Part shown: in pieces, positions 7,844 to 15,855 of the stretch | Layout: each line of letters starts with the position of its first letter | Position numbering within the stretch: position 1 is the stretch's first letter | Assembly: GCA_041946825.1 (NCBI GenBank) | Contig: JBHGBD010000042.1 | Location: 1 to 28,050 of the forward strand | Direction: 5' to 3' | DNA from: CAZTHM01 sp041946825 | GTDB lineage: Bacteria > Acidobacteriota > Terriglobia > UBA7540 | DNA: 28,050 bases | Program-made: the position numbers and the translations under genes | The notes under the pieces: generated by a model | The model's database searches: none | Seen by the model: only the letters and a program-made list of their open reading frames with translations | Told to the model about the DNA's origin: nothing

Positions 7844-8638
7844 TTGGGTAAACGACCGAACATTTACGACGAACTAGGTGATATCGAGGGACGGAGTTGG
7901 TGGCTTTGGACAATAAGTCTTTCCATCTCGATCACGCTGGCCTTGGGTTTCATATTGCTATTTGTCCCCACCTTGAAGGCCGGGATAGCCGAAATCACTC
8001 TTCGGCACGTCACCTTCTTGCCGCAGCTCCTCGTTGGCCTGATGACTCTGGTCGTACTTGCGAGTATCTATATAGTTGTTAAACAACGGGAATTGAACCA
8101 AATGCGCCGGTTGGTCATATCTACCTACGCCGACGGTCATTCCGGGTGGGCAGCCTACCCCCAGGATTCAATAACCGGCCTTTTGGATCGCCGGGCGCTG
8201 CCCGATATTCTGGAAATGGAAGCGGCACGTGCGAATCGTTATCGCGCTCCGTTCTGTATGGTCCTTTCTGACATTCAGGGTTTTCGTAAGGTCAACGAGC
8301 AGCTTGGCAATCTGGCTGGCGATCTTATCCTTAAGGGCGTCGGGAAGATCCTGCAGACCACGGCACGCAAGACCGATGTGGCCGTTCGGTACGGGCCCGA
8401 TGAGTTCCTTTGCCTATTACCAGCTACGGACTCTTCAGGCGGGGAGCATTTCATCCAGCGCGTGAGTAAGGCTATTGAAGGCTCGCCTTCGCTTCACGCG
8501 GTCTCCTTGGATTTCGCCCTTGCCACCTATCAACCTGGGGCAGACGCGGATATTGTCCTGGGGGAAGCCGAGCGGGAAATCGAACGGAAACGGATCCGGC
8601 GAGACAATCCGCCTCAGACGTCCTCCCCAAATCCTTGA
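7844..8638 (+). CDS. Membrane GGDEF protein with altered GPDEF signature
   Basis: Inner-membrane protein of 264 residues: two transmembrane segments (about 21-41 and 59-79), then a cytoplasmic GGDEF domain (about 108-250) of the kind that makes cyclic-di-GMP from two GTP. Metal-ligand D143, the inhibitory site RxxD at 175-178 (five residues before the signature) and D186/E187 remain. The signature itself is GPDEF (184-188), with proline replacing the second glycine of GGDEF. That glycine shapes the GTP-binding turn, so catalysis may be impaired and the protein may instead act as a cyclic-di-GMP or GTP sensor. Start TTG 7844 is supported by AAGG seven bases upstream and by the hydrophilic N-terminus before the first span. 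It converges on the glycosyltransferase gene 61 bases away. Confidence 0.88.
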   Translation: MGKRPNIYDELGDIEGRSWWLWTISLSISITLALGFILLFVPTLKAGIAEITLRHVTFLPQLLVGLMTLVVLASIYIVVKQRELNQMRRLVISTYADGHSGWAAYPQDSITGLLDRRALPDILEMEAARANRYRAPFCMVLSDIQGFRKVNEQLGNLAGDLILKGVGKILQTTARKTDVAVRYGPDEFLCLLPATDSSGGEHFIQRVSKAIEGSPSLHAVSLDFALATYQPGADADIVLGEAEREIERKRIRRDNPPQTSSPNP

Positions 8639-8699
8639 GTTTCCCCGGTCACAGTTACGTCGCTCATCGCAAATGCCAAACAGGTGAGCTGCGCTGACT

Positions 8700-10130
8700 T
8701 CAGTTGGCCCGCGTGGCAAAACCTCTCCGAGCAGATACCCGCCAAACAATCCGTCCAAAGAGGTAATTCCACGATGCTTCCAGCCGCCAAAGCATCGAAA
8801 GCTGGCGATAGCCGAAATTCTCCAACAAGGAAAAGGCCAGGAGCAATAGCACATCTCGAGGGGAGCTGTGGCGAGGGAAAAGCGTTTGGTCAATCAGAAC
8901 CGCAGCTATCGAGATGAAAGTGCTGATGAAGAAAGCGAGTGCGAGGTAAAGTGCCAACTCTTTCCAGTTGACAAGGCCCAGTAAATATAACAGGGGCAGT
9001 AGGAAGAGCCCGGACAACTCCACCAGGGGCCCCCCGAGTTCATGGAAAAGATGATGGGGAATTGACAACATGCCGACCACACCGTATCGAGGATTAAAGA
9101 GCATGTCCGCGTGCATACGCATGGTCTGCCACAGACCTTCCTGCCAACGCTTTCGCTGCCGGCCCAATGCCCGAGCTGACGTCGGCATCTCCGTCCAGCA
9201 GACTGCATCCGGTGCAAAGACGACACGCCAGCCCAGCCGGTGGCCTCGTGAATAGCGGTGCAGGCGTAAGATAAGCTCCAAGTCTTCGGTAACTGTCCGG
9301 GTGCTGTACCCGCCCACCGCAACGCAGGCCGACTTCTGGAACAATCCGAACGCGCCGGGAACAATGAGCAAGCCGTTGATGAGACTCCACCCCGCGCGGC
9401 CGGCTAAGAAACTTCGCAGGTATTCAACCATCTGGATGATGACCCAGAAGTTCCGTTGGAGGGAAGGCCGGCGCACACGTCCGGCGTCGACTATCGAGCC
9501 GTTGACGCCTCGAACGATTCCCCCCACCGCGACGACTCGCCCCTGATCTTCCAGCATCGCACGCAGGGCGTGAGTAAGGGCGTCGGGTTCGACGACCGAG
9601 TCGGCATCCATGGCCAAAAAGTAAGGCGTCTGGCAGAAATTGATGCCGGCATTCAAAGAATCAGCCTTTCCCCCGTTTTTCTTGTCGATCAGCACAAGCC
9701 TAGGTTCCACGGCGCTTACGTAAACCGCTCGGACTGGTTGAGTGGGAAGAGCGCCGCTTTGCCGGATCTGGACTTGGTAGAGTGAGAACGCTCGGATCAT
9801 TTCTTGGAGCGTTCCGTCCGTACTTCCATCATTGACTGCAATGACCTCGACAGCGGGGTAGTTCATCGCAAGGAGAGAACGGACACTCTGCGTAATAACC
9901 CGCTCCTCGTTATAAGCTGGGACGATCAGAGTAATTGGGGGGACAAGAGTCTTGAGGCGTTCCAATGCCTCGAAATCGAGCGCATGTACCGTGGACTTCC
10001 ATTTGAAGCGACGACACCAACGGACAGAGAGGAACAACATGGCGAGGTACAGTGCGTTGAGTGATATGAAATACCCCAGCACCAGGACCTTGATGATCCA
10101 CGCGAGATGATAAAACCAAGTCATTGACAC
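8700..10130 (-). CDS. Processive family 2 membrane glycosyltransferase (polysaccharide synthase)
   Basis: Inner-membrane synthase that polymerises nucleotide sugars and probably extrudes the chain, like the BcsA, PgaC and hyaluronan synthase group. The 476-residue chain has an N-terminal span (about 14-36). The GT-A catalytic domain (about 64-330) has UDP-binding D101 in NDGSTDGT, DAD at 175-177, the acceptor/base TED at 281-283 and the product-side QRKRW at 325-329. Several C-terminal spans follow (about 366-450). These four motifs together mark an active processive enzyme. Unlike BcsA it carries no PilZ domain. GTG 10128-10130, or ATG two codons later, follows the HEAT gene's stop by 6-12 bases with no good Shine-Dalgarno, suggesting translational coupling. 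The sugar cannot be read from the sequence. Confidence 0.93.
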   Translation of the reverse strand: MSMTWFYHLAWIIKVLVLGYFISLNALYLAMLFLSVRWCRRFKWKSTVHALDFEALERLKTLVPPITLIVPAYNEERVITQSVRSLLAMNYPAVEVIAVNDGSTDGTLQEMIRAFSLYQVQIRQSGALPTQPVRAVYVSAVEPRLVLIDKKNGGKADSLNAGINFCQTPYFLAMDADSVVEPDALTHALRAMLEDQGRVVAVGGIVRGVNGSIVDAGRVRRPSLQRNFWVIIQMVEYLRSFLAGRAGWSLINGLLIVPGAFGLFQKSACVAVGGYSTRTVTEDLELILRLHRYSRGHRLGWRVVFAPDAVCWTEMPTSARALGRQRKRWQEGLWQTMRMHADMLFNPRYGVVGMLSIPHHLFHELGGPLVELSGLFLLPLLYLLGLVNWKELALYLALAFFISTFISIAAVLIDQTLFPRHSSPRDVLLLLAFSLLENFGYRQLSMLWRLEASWNYLFGRIVWRVSARRGFATRAN

Positions 10131-10136
10131 GGTTGG

Positions 10137-11498
10137 CTAAGCTGAGTTCCGGTCGATCTGCGAACCTGGCGAAGGGGGACCGACCCCCTCCGCCTTCCTG
10201 ATCGCTCGCGCGATTCGGGGGTCGCACTCTGGGCGCCCAGCGAGTGCCTGCAAATTCGCGCCGAGGCGGGCACCGGAAGCCGCGCGCAGAAAACGAAGCA
10301 AGCGCAATCGAATTTTGATATTGGGAAACACCAAGACCATGCTCAAGAGCGGTTGTGTCATCCCAGCGGCAATGAGATCATTGAGGATCGTCTGGCTTTC
10401 AGCGTAGTGTACCCTGTCGTGCGGAGAAAGCCCCGCAACGAGAATGTGAAGAAAACCTGCGCGTTGCCATTCCGAAATCAGGGCATTGAAGCTTCTGCGG
10501 GAGCCTGTGGCGAGCACCTTGGTTACCACCGCAGCCTTTGTCCCGTAGATCTGGCGGAGAGAAGCAGCGCTACGGTGGCGCACTTCGGCTTGTGGGTCGT
10601 CGAGTCCCCGGAGAAGAATGGGTTCAGCCGTGGGTGACCCGTTTCTTCCCAACGCGTCAAGGGCGCGAACTCTGACAAACGGCACGGGGTCAGAAGCCAG
10701 GTCAGCCAACGAATCCAAGGCTTCTTCACCCGGTATTCGAGCCAGCGCGCGCGCAACTTTCGCCCGAACCTCCGGGTCAGGGTCTCGAATCGCGGCCGAA
10801 AGAGCTGGGAGAGAGGCCGTATCCGCGATCTCGGAAAGCGTCCACGCAGCGATCATCCTAGTTCGACCCTGAGGCGCCCGAAGGAGACCGGTTATCACGT
10901 CCGAGTGGCCATTCGCACAGGCAGCCAACGCCGCCGTGAGCGTCAGATCGGGTACATTATTTCGCGGGTCTTGCGCCATGCGAATCAGTGCCGGGAGGCC
11001 TCTCGGATCCTTGAGTCTGCCGAGGCTCAAGGCAGAGGTGAGCTTAAGCTCGAAATTCTTATCTCCTGAGGCAGCTTCCAATGCTTCCACACCGCGAGGT
11101 TCGCGGATATAGCCAAGTCTCCGCACTGCCTCAATTCGGCGGCCCATGCTACCGCGCCGCGTTTCCCGAAGCCAACGTTCGTAGGTGCCCGTTTCGATGA
11201 GAAACTGTTCCGCTGCCCTCCTATCTTCGCCTTCCGCCAATCGGCATCGGTTAATTAGGATCTCTCCGACAATCTCGCGGTTAGCATTATTGCACTTCGA
11301 CCATAGAGCGCGAAGCGCTTGGGGGGCGGCACCAGGAACTAATTGTGCGGCGAGCACGACCCTTCTTGCCTGTCTCGCGAGTTGCCGTCGATACTGGATG
11401 TGAATTAGGAAAAACGCGGCTACAGTTGCGGCGATCGTGGATAGGGCCAAAACGACTACGGCCCGTTGGAGGATGTCCATCGAATCCCCACTCATCAT
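10137..11498 (-). CDS. Membrane-anchored HEAT-repeat protein, partner of the glycosyltransferase
   Basis: A 453-residue protein with one N-terminal membrane span (about 13-34), a basic juxtamembrane stretch (YRRQLARQARR), and a cytoplasm-facing alpha-solenoid. Tandem HEAT repeats of about 30 residues run from about 117 to 320, with the repeating pattern LG-L-DPR-LPAL and D-D-EVR-KVARAL. A further helical region of about 120 residues ends the protein. HEAT solenoids bind other proteins. Its position, first in a tightly spaced two-gene unit with a polysaccharide synthase, suggests it scaffolds or regulates the synthase, which is inference. The start could be ATG 11498 or the ATG six codons later (11480, GGGGA upstream). 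It is not an enzyme by any motif I can see. Confidence 0.85.
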   Translation of the reverse strand: MMSGDSMDILQRAVVVLALSTIAATVAAFFLIHIQYRRQLARQARRVVLAAQLVPGAAPQALRALWSKCNNANREIVGEILINRCRLAEGEDRRAAEQFLIETGTYERWLRETRRGSMGRRIEAVRRLGYIREPRGVEALEAASGDKNFELKLTSALSLGRLKDPRGLPALIRMAQDPRNNVPDLTLTAALAACANGHSDVITGLLRAPQGRTRMIAAWTLSEIADTASLPALSAAIRDPDPEVRAKVARALARIPGEEALDSLADLASDPVPFVRVRALDALGRNGSPTAEPILLRGLDDPQAEVRHRSAASLRQIYGTKAAVVTKVLATGSRRSFNALISEWQRAGFLHILVAGLSPHDRVHYAESQTILNDLIAAGMTQPLLSMVLVFPNIKIRLRLLRFLRAASGARLGANLQALAGRPECDPRIARAIRKAEGVGPPSPGSQIDRNSA

Positions 11499-11962
11499 TT
11501 GTCCAATCCCGTCAATAAGAATTCCAACGCCGTAGCTCCGAATTCAACATTCATAGGGCGCGGGAACGCAGCTCTCCGATCTGAAATATGTGATGTTTTG
11601 CTAGCTTGATCCCCCTGCTGCCTAACCAGCGGGAAATCAACGGCAACAGAATGACAGGACATGAGTCTTCCCGGAATTCGCGTACATCATCCTGGATACT
11701 GGGTCTCGGCCCCACCCCAGGATGCTTCTCGGATGGCCAACAGCGTCTCAATCCCTAAAGGTGAATCGGGGTTTTGCGGCATCGGCATGTGGGTAAGCAA
11801 GGCGCCCGCCTGCCTTCAGTAAGACTTAGTTGGGGATATGGCGGGAGCATCCACACCCTCTCTCCTTCTGTAATCCGACCTCGGCGAAGGAGCGTTTCTC
11901 TCCCTTCAAGGTTTCCATTCTGCGAAGGGCTTCCCACTTCACTCATGTGCGTTGCTGGAATT
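11499..11962. other. 464-base intergenic region upstream of the HEAT/glycosyltransferase pair
   Basis: It lies between the stand-alone receiver gene and the HEAT gene, both minus strand, and should carry the promoter of the polysaccharide module. No near-consensus promoter or strong hairpin stands out. Short frames (11551-11751 and 11755-11946, minus) have no supporting signal. Confidence 0.4.
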
Positions 11963-12367
11963 CTACCGAACCTGACTGCGCCCCGCGCGCTTTTTTTTCA
12001 TCGCCAATTCAACGCTGGCCACCACGGCCTCCGGCTCGCAGGGCTTCGTTAGGTAATCATCGGCTCCTTGTTTCATGGCTCCCGCCGCCACGTCAACATC
12101 GTCCATTCCAGTAAGAACCAAGAAAGCCGTTTCCGGGTACTGCTTGCGCGACAGCGCCAAGATTTCGAGACCAGTTATGCCCGGCATCATCAAGTCCAGG
12201 ATCACGACGTCAAATGATTGCTGCCGCATGGTGTCCAAGGCCGTTTCCCCGTCCGGGCAATTTTGACACTCGTAACCTTGCTCCGAGAGAAGGTCCGTCA
12301 GGAAGCCGCTGACCGCTCTGTCATCATCAACTACCAGCAGGCGTCCTTTCGAAATAGTCCGTTCCAT
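11963..12367 (-). CDS. Stand-alone CheY-like receiver protein
   Basis: A 134-residue response regulator consisting of one complete receiver domain (about 8-124) and a basic tail (KKKRAGR at 124-130). All key residues are present: D14-D16 acidic pocket, phosphoacceptor D58 in VVILDLMMPG, T86, and K108 in YLTKP. With no output domain it should act as a phosphate shuttle or by protein contact. Start ATG 12365-12367 is set by GGAGGT five bases upstream (12373-12378 on the plus strand); the longer reading upstream is not conserved-looking. It lies between the diguanylate cyclase group and the HEAT/glycosyltransferase pair, all on the same strand. Confidence 0.93.
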   Translation of the reverse strand: MERTISKGRLLVVDDDRAVSGFLTDLLSEQGYECQNCPDGETALDTMRQQSFDVVILDLMMPGITGLEILALSRKQYPETAFLVLTGMDDVDVAAGAMKQGADDYLTKPCEPEAVVASVELAMKKKRAGRSQVR

Positions 12368-12749
12368 AATCGACCTCCAGCACCGACAAGATCGGTGTCG
12401 GATGGTGAACCTCAAGAGGCGTCTATTGGCCCGCCGGTCTGACAGGTGCTACGTTTCACACCAATGCTCGCCGAGGTAGCGCTGGACGCCTTTCCCTCCG
12501 TTTTCGAATTCCGGTCCATATGGAGTGCAGTGTCGCGAACTTTCGCGCGGAGTGATTGCTTTGTGTGAAAACCAAAATCCCTCCGCCCGCGCCTCCATCT
12601 ACCTCGATACACGGCCGACGAGCTCGTGCGGAAGTATACTTCAACAACCGGCCGAATTGCTCCAATCATGAGTGGTCTAGACAGGGGCCATCTATTGGCC
12701 TCAATCAACTCGCCCGCGCCTAAAGATTGAGAGAGGCGTTCATCCGTCG
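12368..12749. other. 382-base intergenic region
   Basis: It separates the small helical protein gene from the stand-alone receiver gene. It holds the GAAGTATACTTC palindrome at 12631-12642 and otherwise no gene signal. Confidence 0.4.
12631..12642. promoter_or_regulatory. 12-base palindrome sharing its core with the 4152 palindrome
   Basis: GAAGTATACTTC is a perfect palindrome with the same 10-base core AAGTATACTT as at 4152-4165. It is intergenic. Being palindromic, it offers a TATACT -10-like box on both strands, but I see no matching -35 here. Confidence 0.35.
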
Positions 12750-13175
12750 TCATGACGGGGTGTCTGATTTTGTCTTCCTTGGCGGTGGGTTACCGGAGCC
12801 AGCATTGAGCGTATGTGCAAGCACACCATCCAAGTTGGCACGCTGGGGGATTCGACCCATGATCGCGGTGCGAAGTGGGTCCGCAAGGGGCGCGGCCTTT
12901 TCAACGCGGCCCATAATCACTGCGGCTTCTTGGGCTAGATCTCTCAAGTCATCTGCTAAGCTATTCGTGTTCTTGCCTGTCCGGTCATTCAAGATGGGCT
13001 GCGGAGGACCAAAGCGCGCTGGAATTGCCTTCAGCCTGCGTCCAGCATCCTTCAGCCAGCGTGACTCGTCAAAACCGAGAGGAGCTCCGCGCACCCGTTT
13101 GGATACGACGTAGATTAAAGTCTTCTGGACCTCGGCCAGTTCGTCGATGGATTGTTCGAGTTTACCGTTTGTCAT
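12750..13175 (-). CDS. Small helical hypothetical protein, paralogue of the 3703-4140 gene
   Basis: A soluble, probably all-helical protein of 141 residues from ATG 13173-13175 (147 if the upstream TTG at 13193 is used). It has no known domain that I recognise. Residues 79-121 of the longer form align gap-free to the 3703-4140 protein with about 14 identities, notably the shared R108-T109-A110 and R114. The N-terminal part also matches loosely. The C-terminus is a polar tail (PPPRKTKSD). It follows the diguanylate cyclase gene by 93 bases on the same strand and precedes the stand-alone receiver, so it sits inside the signalling run. Function unknown; an adaptor or sensor-associated helical bundle is a guess. 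Confidence 0.75.
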   Translation of the reverse strand: MTNGKLEQSIDELAEVQKTLIYVVSKRVRGAPLGFDESRWLKDAGRRLKAIPARFGPPQPILNDRTGKNTNSLADDLRDLAQEAAVIMGRVEKAAPLADPLRTAIMGRIPQRANLDGVLAHTLNAGSGNPPPRKTKSDTPS

Positions 13176-13224
13176 TATCGCCAACGCCAGCAAATTGCAG
13201 GACTAGGCGAGAATTGTCCATAAG

Positions 13225-13232
13225 TCACGACT
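13225..13232 (-). promoter_or_regulatory. AGTCGTGA motif, copy 3
   Basis: On the minus strand the context is CACAAGTCGTGACTT. It lies in the 93-base gap between the diguanylate cyclase and the small helical protein gene, 50 bases before the latter's ATG. The surrounding AAGTC-AC-GACTT (plus strand, 13222-13233) is itself an inverted repeat. Confidence 0.3.
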
Positions 13233-13268
13233 TGTGGTTAAGCTCGAGTTTCAGAAAGGCCATGCGAG

Positions 13269-14126
13269 CTAACAAGCTGGGGAATCAGGTAGGGGGGCGT
13301 GATGAGTGGCCTTCTCTGTGTACATATTCCCGTCAGCCAAGCCGATTACTTCTCGAATCTGCATCCCCTTTCTATACGCCGCGACGCCGCAACTAAGGCT
13401 CAACTGAAATCCACGGTTCGGATCTCCTAAGTTCAGCTTGCGGACTTCCTTTTGAAGACGAGCCTTCGCAAAACCGGCTTGCTCTTCATTGGTATCAGGC
13501 ATGACGATTAGGAATTCATCGCCGCCATACCGTACCACCGTATCTGAGCGTCGGAACACCCCATTGAGGAGGCGTGCAACCTCGCGAATGGCTTCGTCGC
13601 CGACATTGTGGCCAAAACGAGTATTGATGGATTTGAATCCGTCCATATCGATCAGCATGACGGCAAGGCTCGCGTTTGATCGGTCAGCGCGGCTCGTCTC
13701 GCGGTGGAGGATCTTGTCCAGGTGGCGACGATTGTACACTTCAGTCAGAGGGTCGACCAGAGCGAGTGACTCGGTAAACTCGGCACGGAGGAGCTGGCGG
13801 AGCATCTCCTCCCGGGCCCAACGCAGCTTCCCCCGCTGTTCAATCATATGGGCGTTGTAAAGCACGAGTAAGGCCGTCAGACCGAAGAAGAATTGAGGAA
13901 GATAGCGGCTATCCATTCTCAGCTGAGCCGAATTCCAGACGAGATTAGGAAAGACAAGGGCCAGAAAGCCCGCGCACAAGACAACGATAATAAGTAGGTT
14001 TTTGGCCCAGATCCCGGACTCCTTCTCATCCAAGGCGTGTATTTGTCGGAGGAGGGTCTCTACCGGGGTCCTCTTGGGGTTGCAACGTTCGGCGTCGGTT
14101 CCCGGTTCGTCAAAGTTGGGGGCCAT
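13269..14126 (-). CDS. Membrane diguanylate cyclase (intact GGDEF)
   Basis: Inner-membrane enzyme that makes cyclic-di-GMP. From ATG 14124-14126 it has 285 residues: a hydrophilic N-terminus, two spans (about 42-63 and 77-95), a helical linker, and a GGDEF domain (about 122-270). D160 binds metal, GGDEF is at 201-205, and the feedback-inhibition site RxxD is at 192-195, exactly five residues before. Everything needed for activity and product inhibition is present. The layout matches the GPDEF protein at 7844-8638, so the two are paralogues. The start is uncertain because no strong Shine-Dalgarno is visible; a longer reading to 14282 exists but its extra residues look non-coding. It is followed by the small helical protein gene. 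Confidence 0.9.
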   Translation of the reverse strand: MAPNFDEPGTDAERCNPKRTPVETLLRQIHALDEKESGIWAKNLLIIVVLCAGFLALVFPNLVWNSAQLRMDSRYLPQFFFGLTALLVLYNAHMIEQRGKLRWAREEMLRQLLRAEFTESLALVDPLTEVYNRRHLDKILHRETSRADRSNASLAVMLIDMDGFKSINTRFGHNVGDEAIREVARLLNGVFRRSDTVVRYGGDEFLIVMPDTNEEQAGFAKARLQKEVRKLNLGDPNRGFQLSLSCGVAAYRKGMQIREVIGLADGNMYTEKATHHAPLPDSPAC

Positions 14127-14649
14127 GATATTCGTGATTATTGCATTATTGTGGCTCGCCACTTGTTTTCTCCCGCTCAAAAGCTCGTATTGGTTGCTCG
14201 GCTTTCCGGGCGACCGCCGCGTTTCACAACGCAGACTGCCCGCCGTAATTCTAACGTCGTACGCTGCCCCTCGGGAGCGCAATCTTAATCACGTCGCGTT
14301 TTACGGGCAAGCTGGCCTACAGGTTAGCTTCCTCATAGCGGCATAACCTATTTCCGGCATAAGTTGGAAGTAGTATGTTACTTTAATTAATAGTTTGCTG
14401 TAGTAGAAGGGTGTGTGTCCAATTATGGCGGGTGTTCCTTCAGTACTACTGCTTGACGGCGGTCAGTCGTGAGGATGGAAGAGGGCAGGCAGGGATTTCC
14501 GTGTCCGGGTGAGTCTCCGGGTTGGACTACTTTACGGGCAACTGACTGCCGACGGGTTACGACGGATTCACCTCCGGGGCATAGCGGGGAAGCGAAAGCG
14601 GCCGGACATATCCCGCCCGGTTTGTCATTGTGAAATAGAGGAGCCTAGC
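14127..14649. other. 523-base divergent region between cyclase and receiver remnant
   Basis: It contains an AT-rich patch at about 14340-14410, a CAGTACTACTG inverted repeat at 14441-14451, and an AGTCGTGA word at 14465-14472. It should carry the cyclase promoter and the promoter of the plus-strand receiver remnant. Confidence 0.4.
14465..14472 (+). promoter_or_regulatory. AGTCGTGA motif, copy 4
   Basis: Context GGTCAGTCGTGAGG, 178 bases upstream of the GTG start of the receiver remnant and preceded by TTGACG. Confidence 0.25.
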
Positions 14650-14975
14650 GTGGATTCTGTCGAGGACCGCGATCGAACCCTCCGACAGGTTCTAGTAATT
14701 GAGGGCGACGCTGCCGTTCGAAGCTTGACCTTCACAAATCTGGCGCGGCTAGAATGTGACAGCGAAACGGCAGAACATGGCCGCCAAGCTCTTGCCAAGA
14801 TCCGCCGTGAGAGCTTCGATGCGGTCTTAATAGGCATTTGGTATATACTTACCTCGCTCCAGCCTCGTTTATTTCACGAATCTATGATCTTCGCCCGAAC
14901 CCAGTTGGCCGGATATTGGTGCCTACGGCGGACGCCGTCGACCAGATCACGCTGGAATTGATGGAGGGTCAGTAG
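14650..14975 (+). pseudogene. Frameshifted receiver-domain remnant
   Basis: From GTG 14650 (AGAGGAG shortly upstream) the frame encodes the first half of a receiver domain: QVLVIEGDAAVRSLTFTNL, then ALAKIRRESFDAVLIGIW. At the phosphoacceptor strand the aspartate is replaced by glycine (VLIG where VLLD is usual), and the usual MPG turn is missing. The frame then loses likeness to any receiver. A different frame downstream reads plausibly (RPNPVGRILVPTADAVDQIT, then ELMEGQ) and stops at TAG 14973-14975. I read this as a receiver gene broken by at least one frameshift plus internal loss. It is the only plus-strand gene in the middle run, and divergent from the cyclase. Confidence 0.6.
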
Positions 14976-15139
14976 CCGCTCCACGTTCGCGACAATGGAT
15001 CAAGGAATGAGTTAACCGGCCTCCTGCGAGCGCGGCTCCGCATTCCGCCCGAGACCCATTCACTTTTCCGGGCCTGAAATCTCGGCTTCTCGCCTCCGGG
15101 GCTTTCTTAAGAGTTTCGATCAGGAGGCTGTCGGAAGGA

Positions 15140-15841
15140 TTAGCCCCTAACAATCGTGGTTATATACTTTTCAAGCCCGGCGCTGTCTTCGGAGGTAAGG
15201 ACCGTGAATTCGACAGCCATCCGGTCAGGAGGATCTTTCCTCAAAACTCTGGCTTGGGGATACAAGGCCGATGCTGTAGGCGGAAGCGTGAACTCCAACT
15301 GTACCCCCGCAGAGGTAGTTAGCCCCCCCGAAGTTTCTAGGAGCATCCCTCCTTGGCTGATGTTGAGGCTCGCGGACTTGAACTTCTTTTGCCCGGACTG
15401 GCAGTTTACTCCCGTACGGAGAGGAAGGCGGGCGTAACGTCTTCGTTCCCGGAGGGCGGCCGCGCGTAGAGCGTTGATCAGGCCCATGAGCTTCTTGGGC
15501 GTGACCGGCTTACCCAGGAAAAAACTGACACCTTCTTGGAAGCCCCGGCGCATTGTGTCCGCATCGTCCGCACCCGTCAGCATTACGATGGGAACCTTAG
15601 AGTTGGATTGTGAGGCGCGGATATGGCGAGTCAGTTCAACACCGTCCAATCCCGGCATACGCATATCGACGAAGATCGCGTCGAACTTGTCCTTTTCGAC
15701 CCGAATAGCGGCTTCCCGGCTGTCAGCGAAAGGGGAGACCTCGAACCCAGCGGACTCCAATAGATCCCGGAGCACGCGTAAGACCGCAGGCTCGTCATCC
15801 ACCACCATGATGTTCAGCGTCATGGGTCGCTTCCGTGTCAT
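15140..15841 (-). CDS. Receiver-PilZ response regulator (second of a tandem pair)
   Basis: A 233-residue cytoplasmic protein joining a receiver (about 8-125) to a PilZ domain (about 131-230). Receiver residues are complete: D15/D16, phosphoacceptor D59, T89, K111. The PilZ part has both cyclic-di-GMP motifs: RxxxR at 134-138 (RRYAR) and NxSxxG at 160-165 (NISQGG). It should therefore read both phosphorylation and cyclic-di-GMP. ATG 15839-15841 is supported by AAGGGGA eight bases upstream and begins 14 bases after the stop of the preceding gene, so the two are co-transcribed. It is a clear paralogue of that neighbour across the full length. Because the glycosyltransferase lacks PilZ, this protein is a candidate trans-acting cyclic-di-GMP reader, which is inference. 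Confidence 0.93.
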   Translation of the reverse strand: MTRKRPMTLNIMVVDDEPAVLRVLRDLLESAGFEVSPFADSREAAIRVEKDKFDAIFVDMRMPGLDGVELTRHIRASQSNSKVPIVMLTGADDADTMRRGFQEGVSFFLGKPVTPKKLMGLINALRAAALRERRRYARLPLRTGVNCQSGQKKFKSASLNISQGGMLLETSGGLTTSAGVQLEFTLPPTASALYPQARVLRKDPPDRMAVEFTVLTSEDSAGLEKYITTIVRG

Positions 15842-15855
15842 CGCCTATTTCCCCT

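Noticed and set aside
8435..8893. 152-residue minus-strand frame across the convergent junction
   Set aside because: Shadow of the GGDEF domain and the glycosyltransferase 3' end, both unambiguous.
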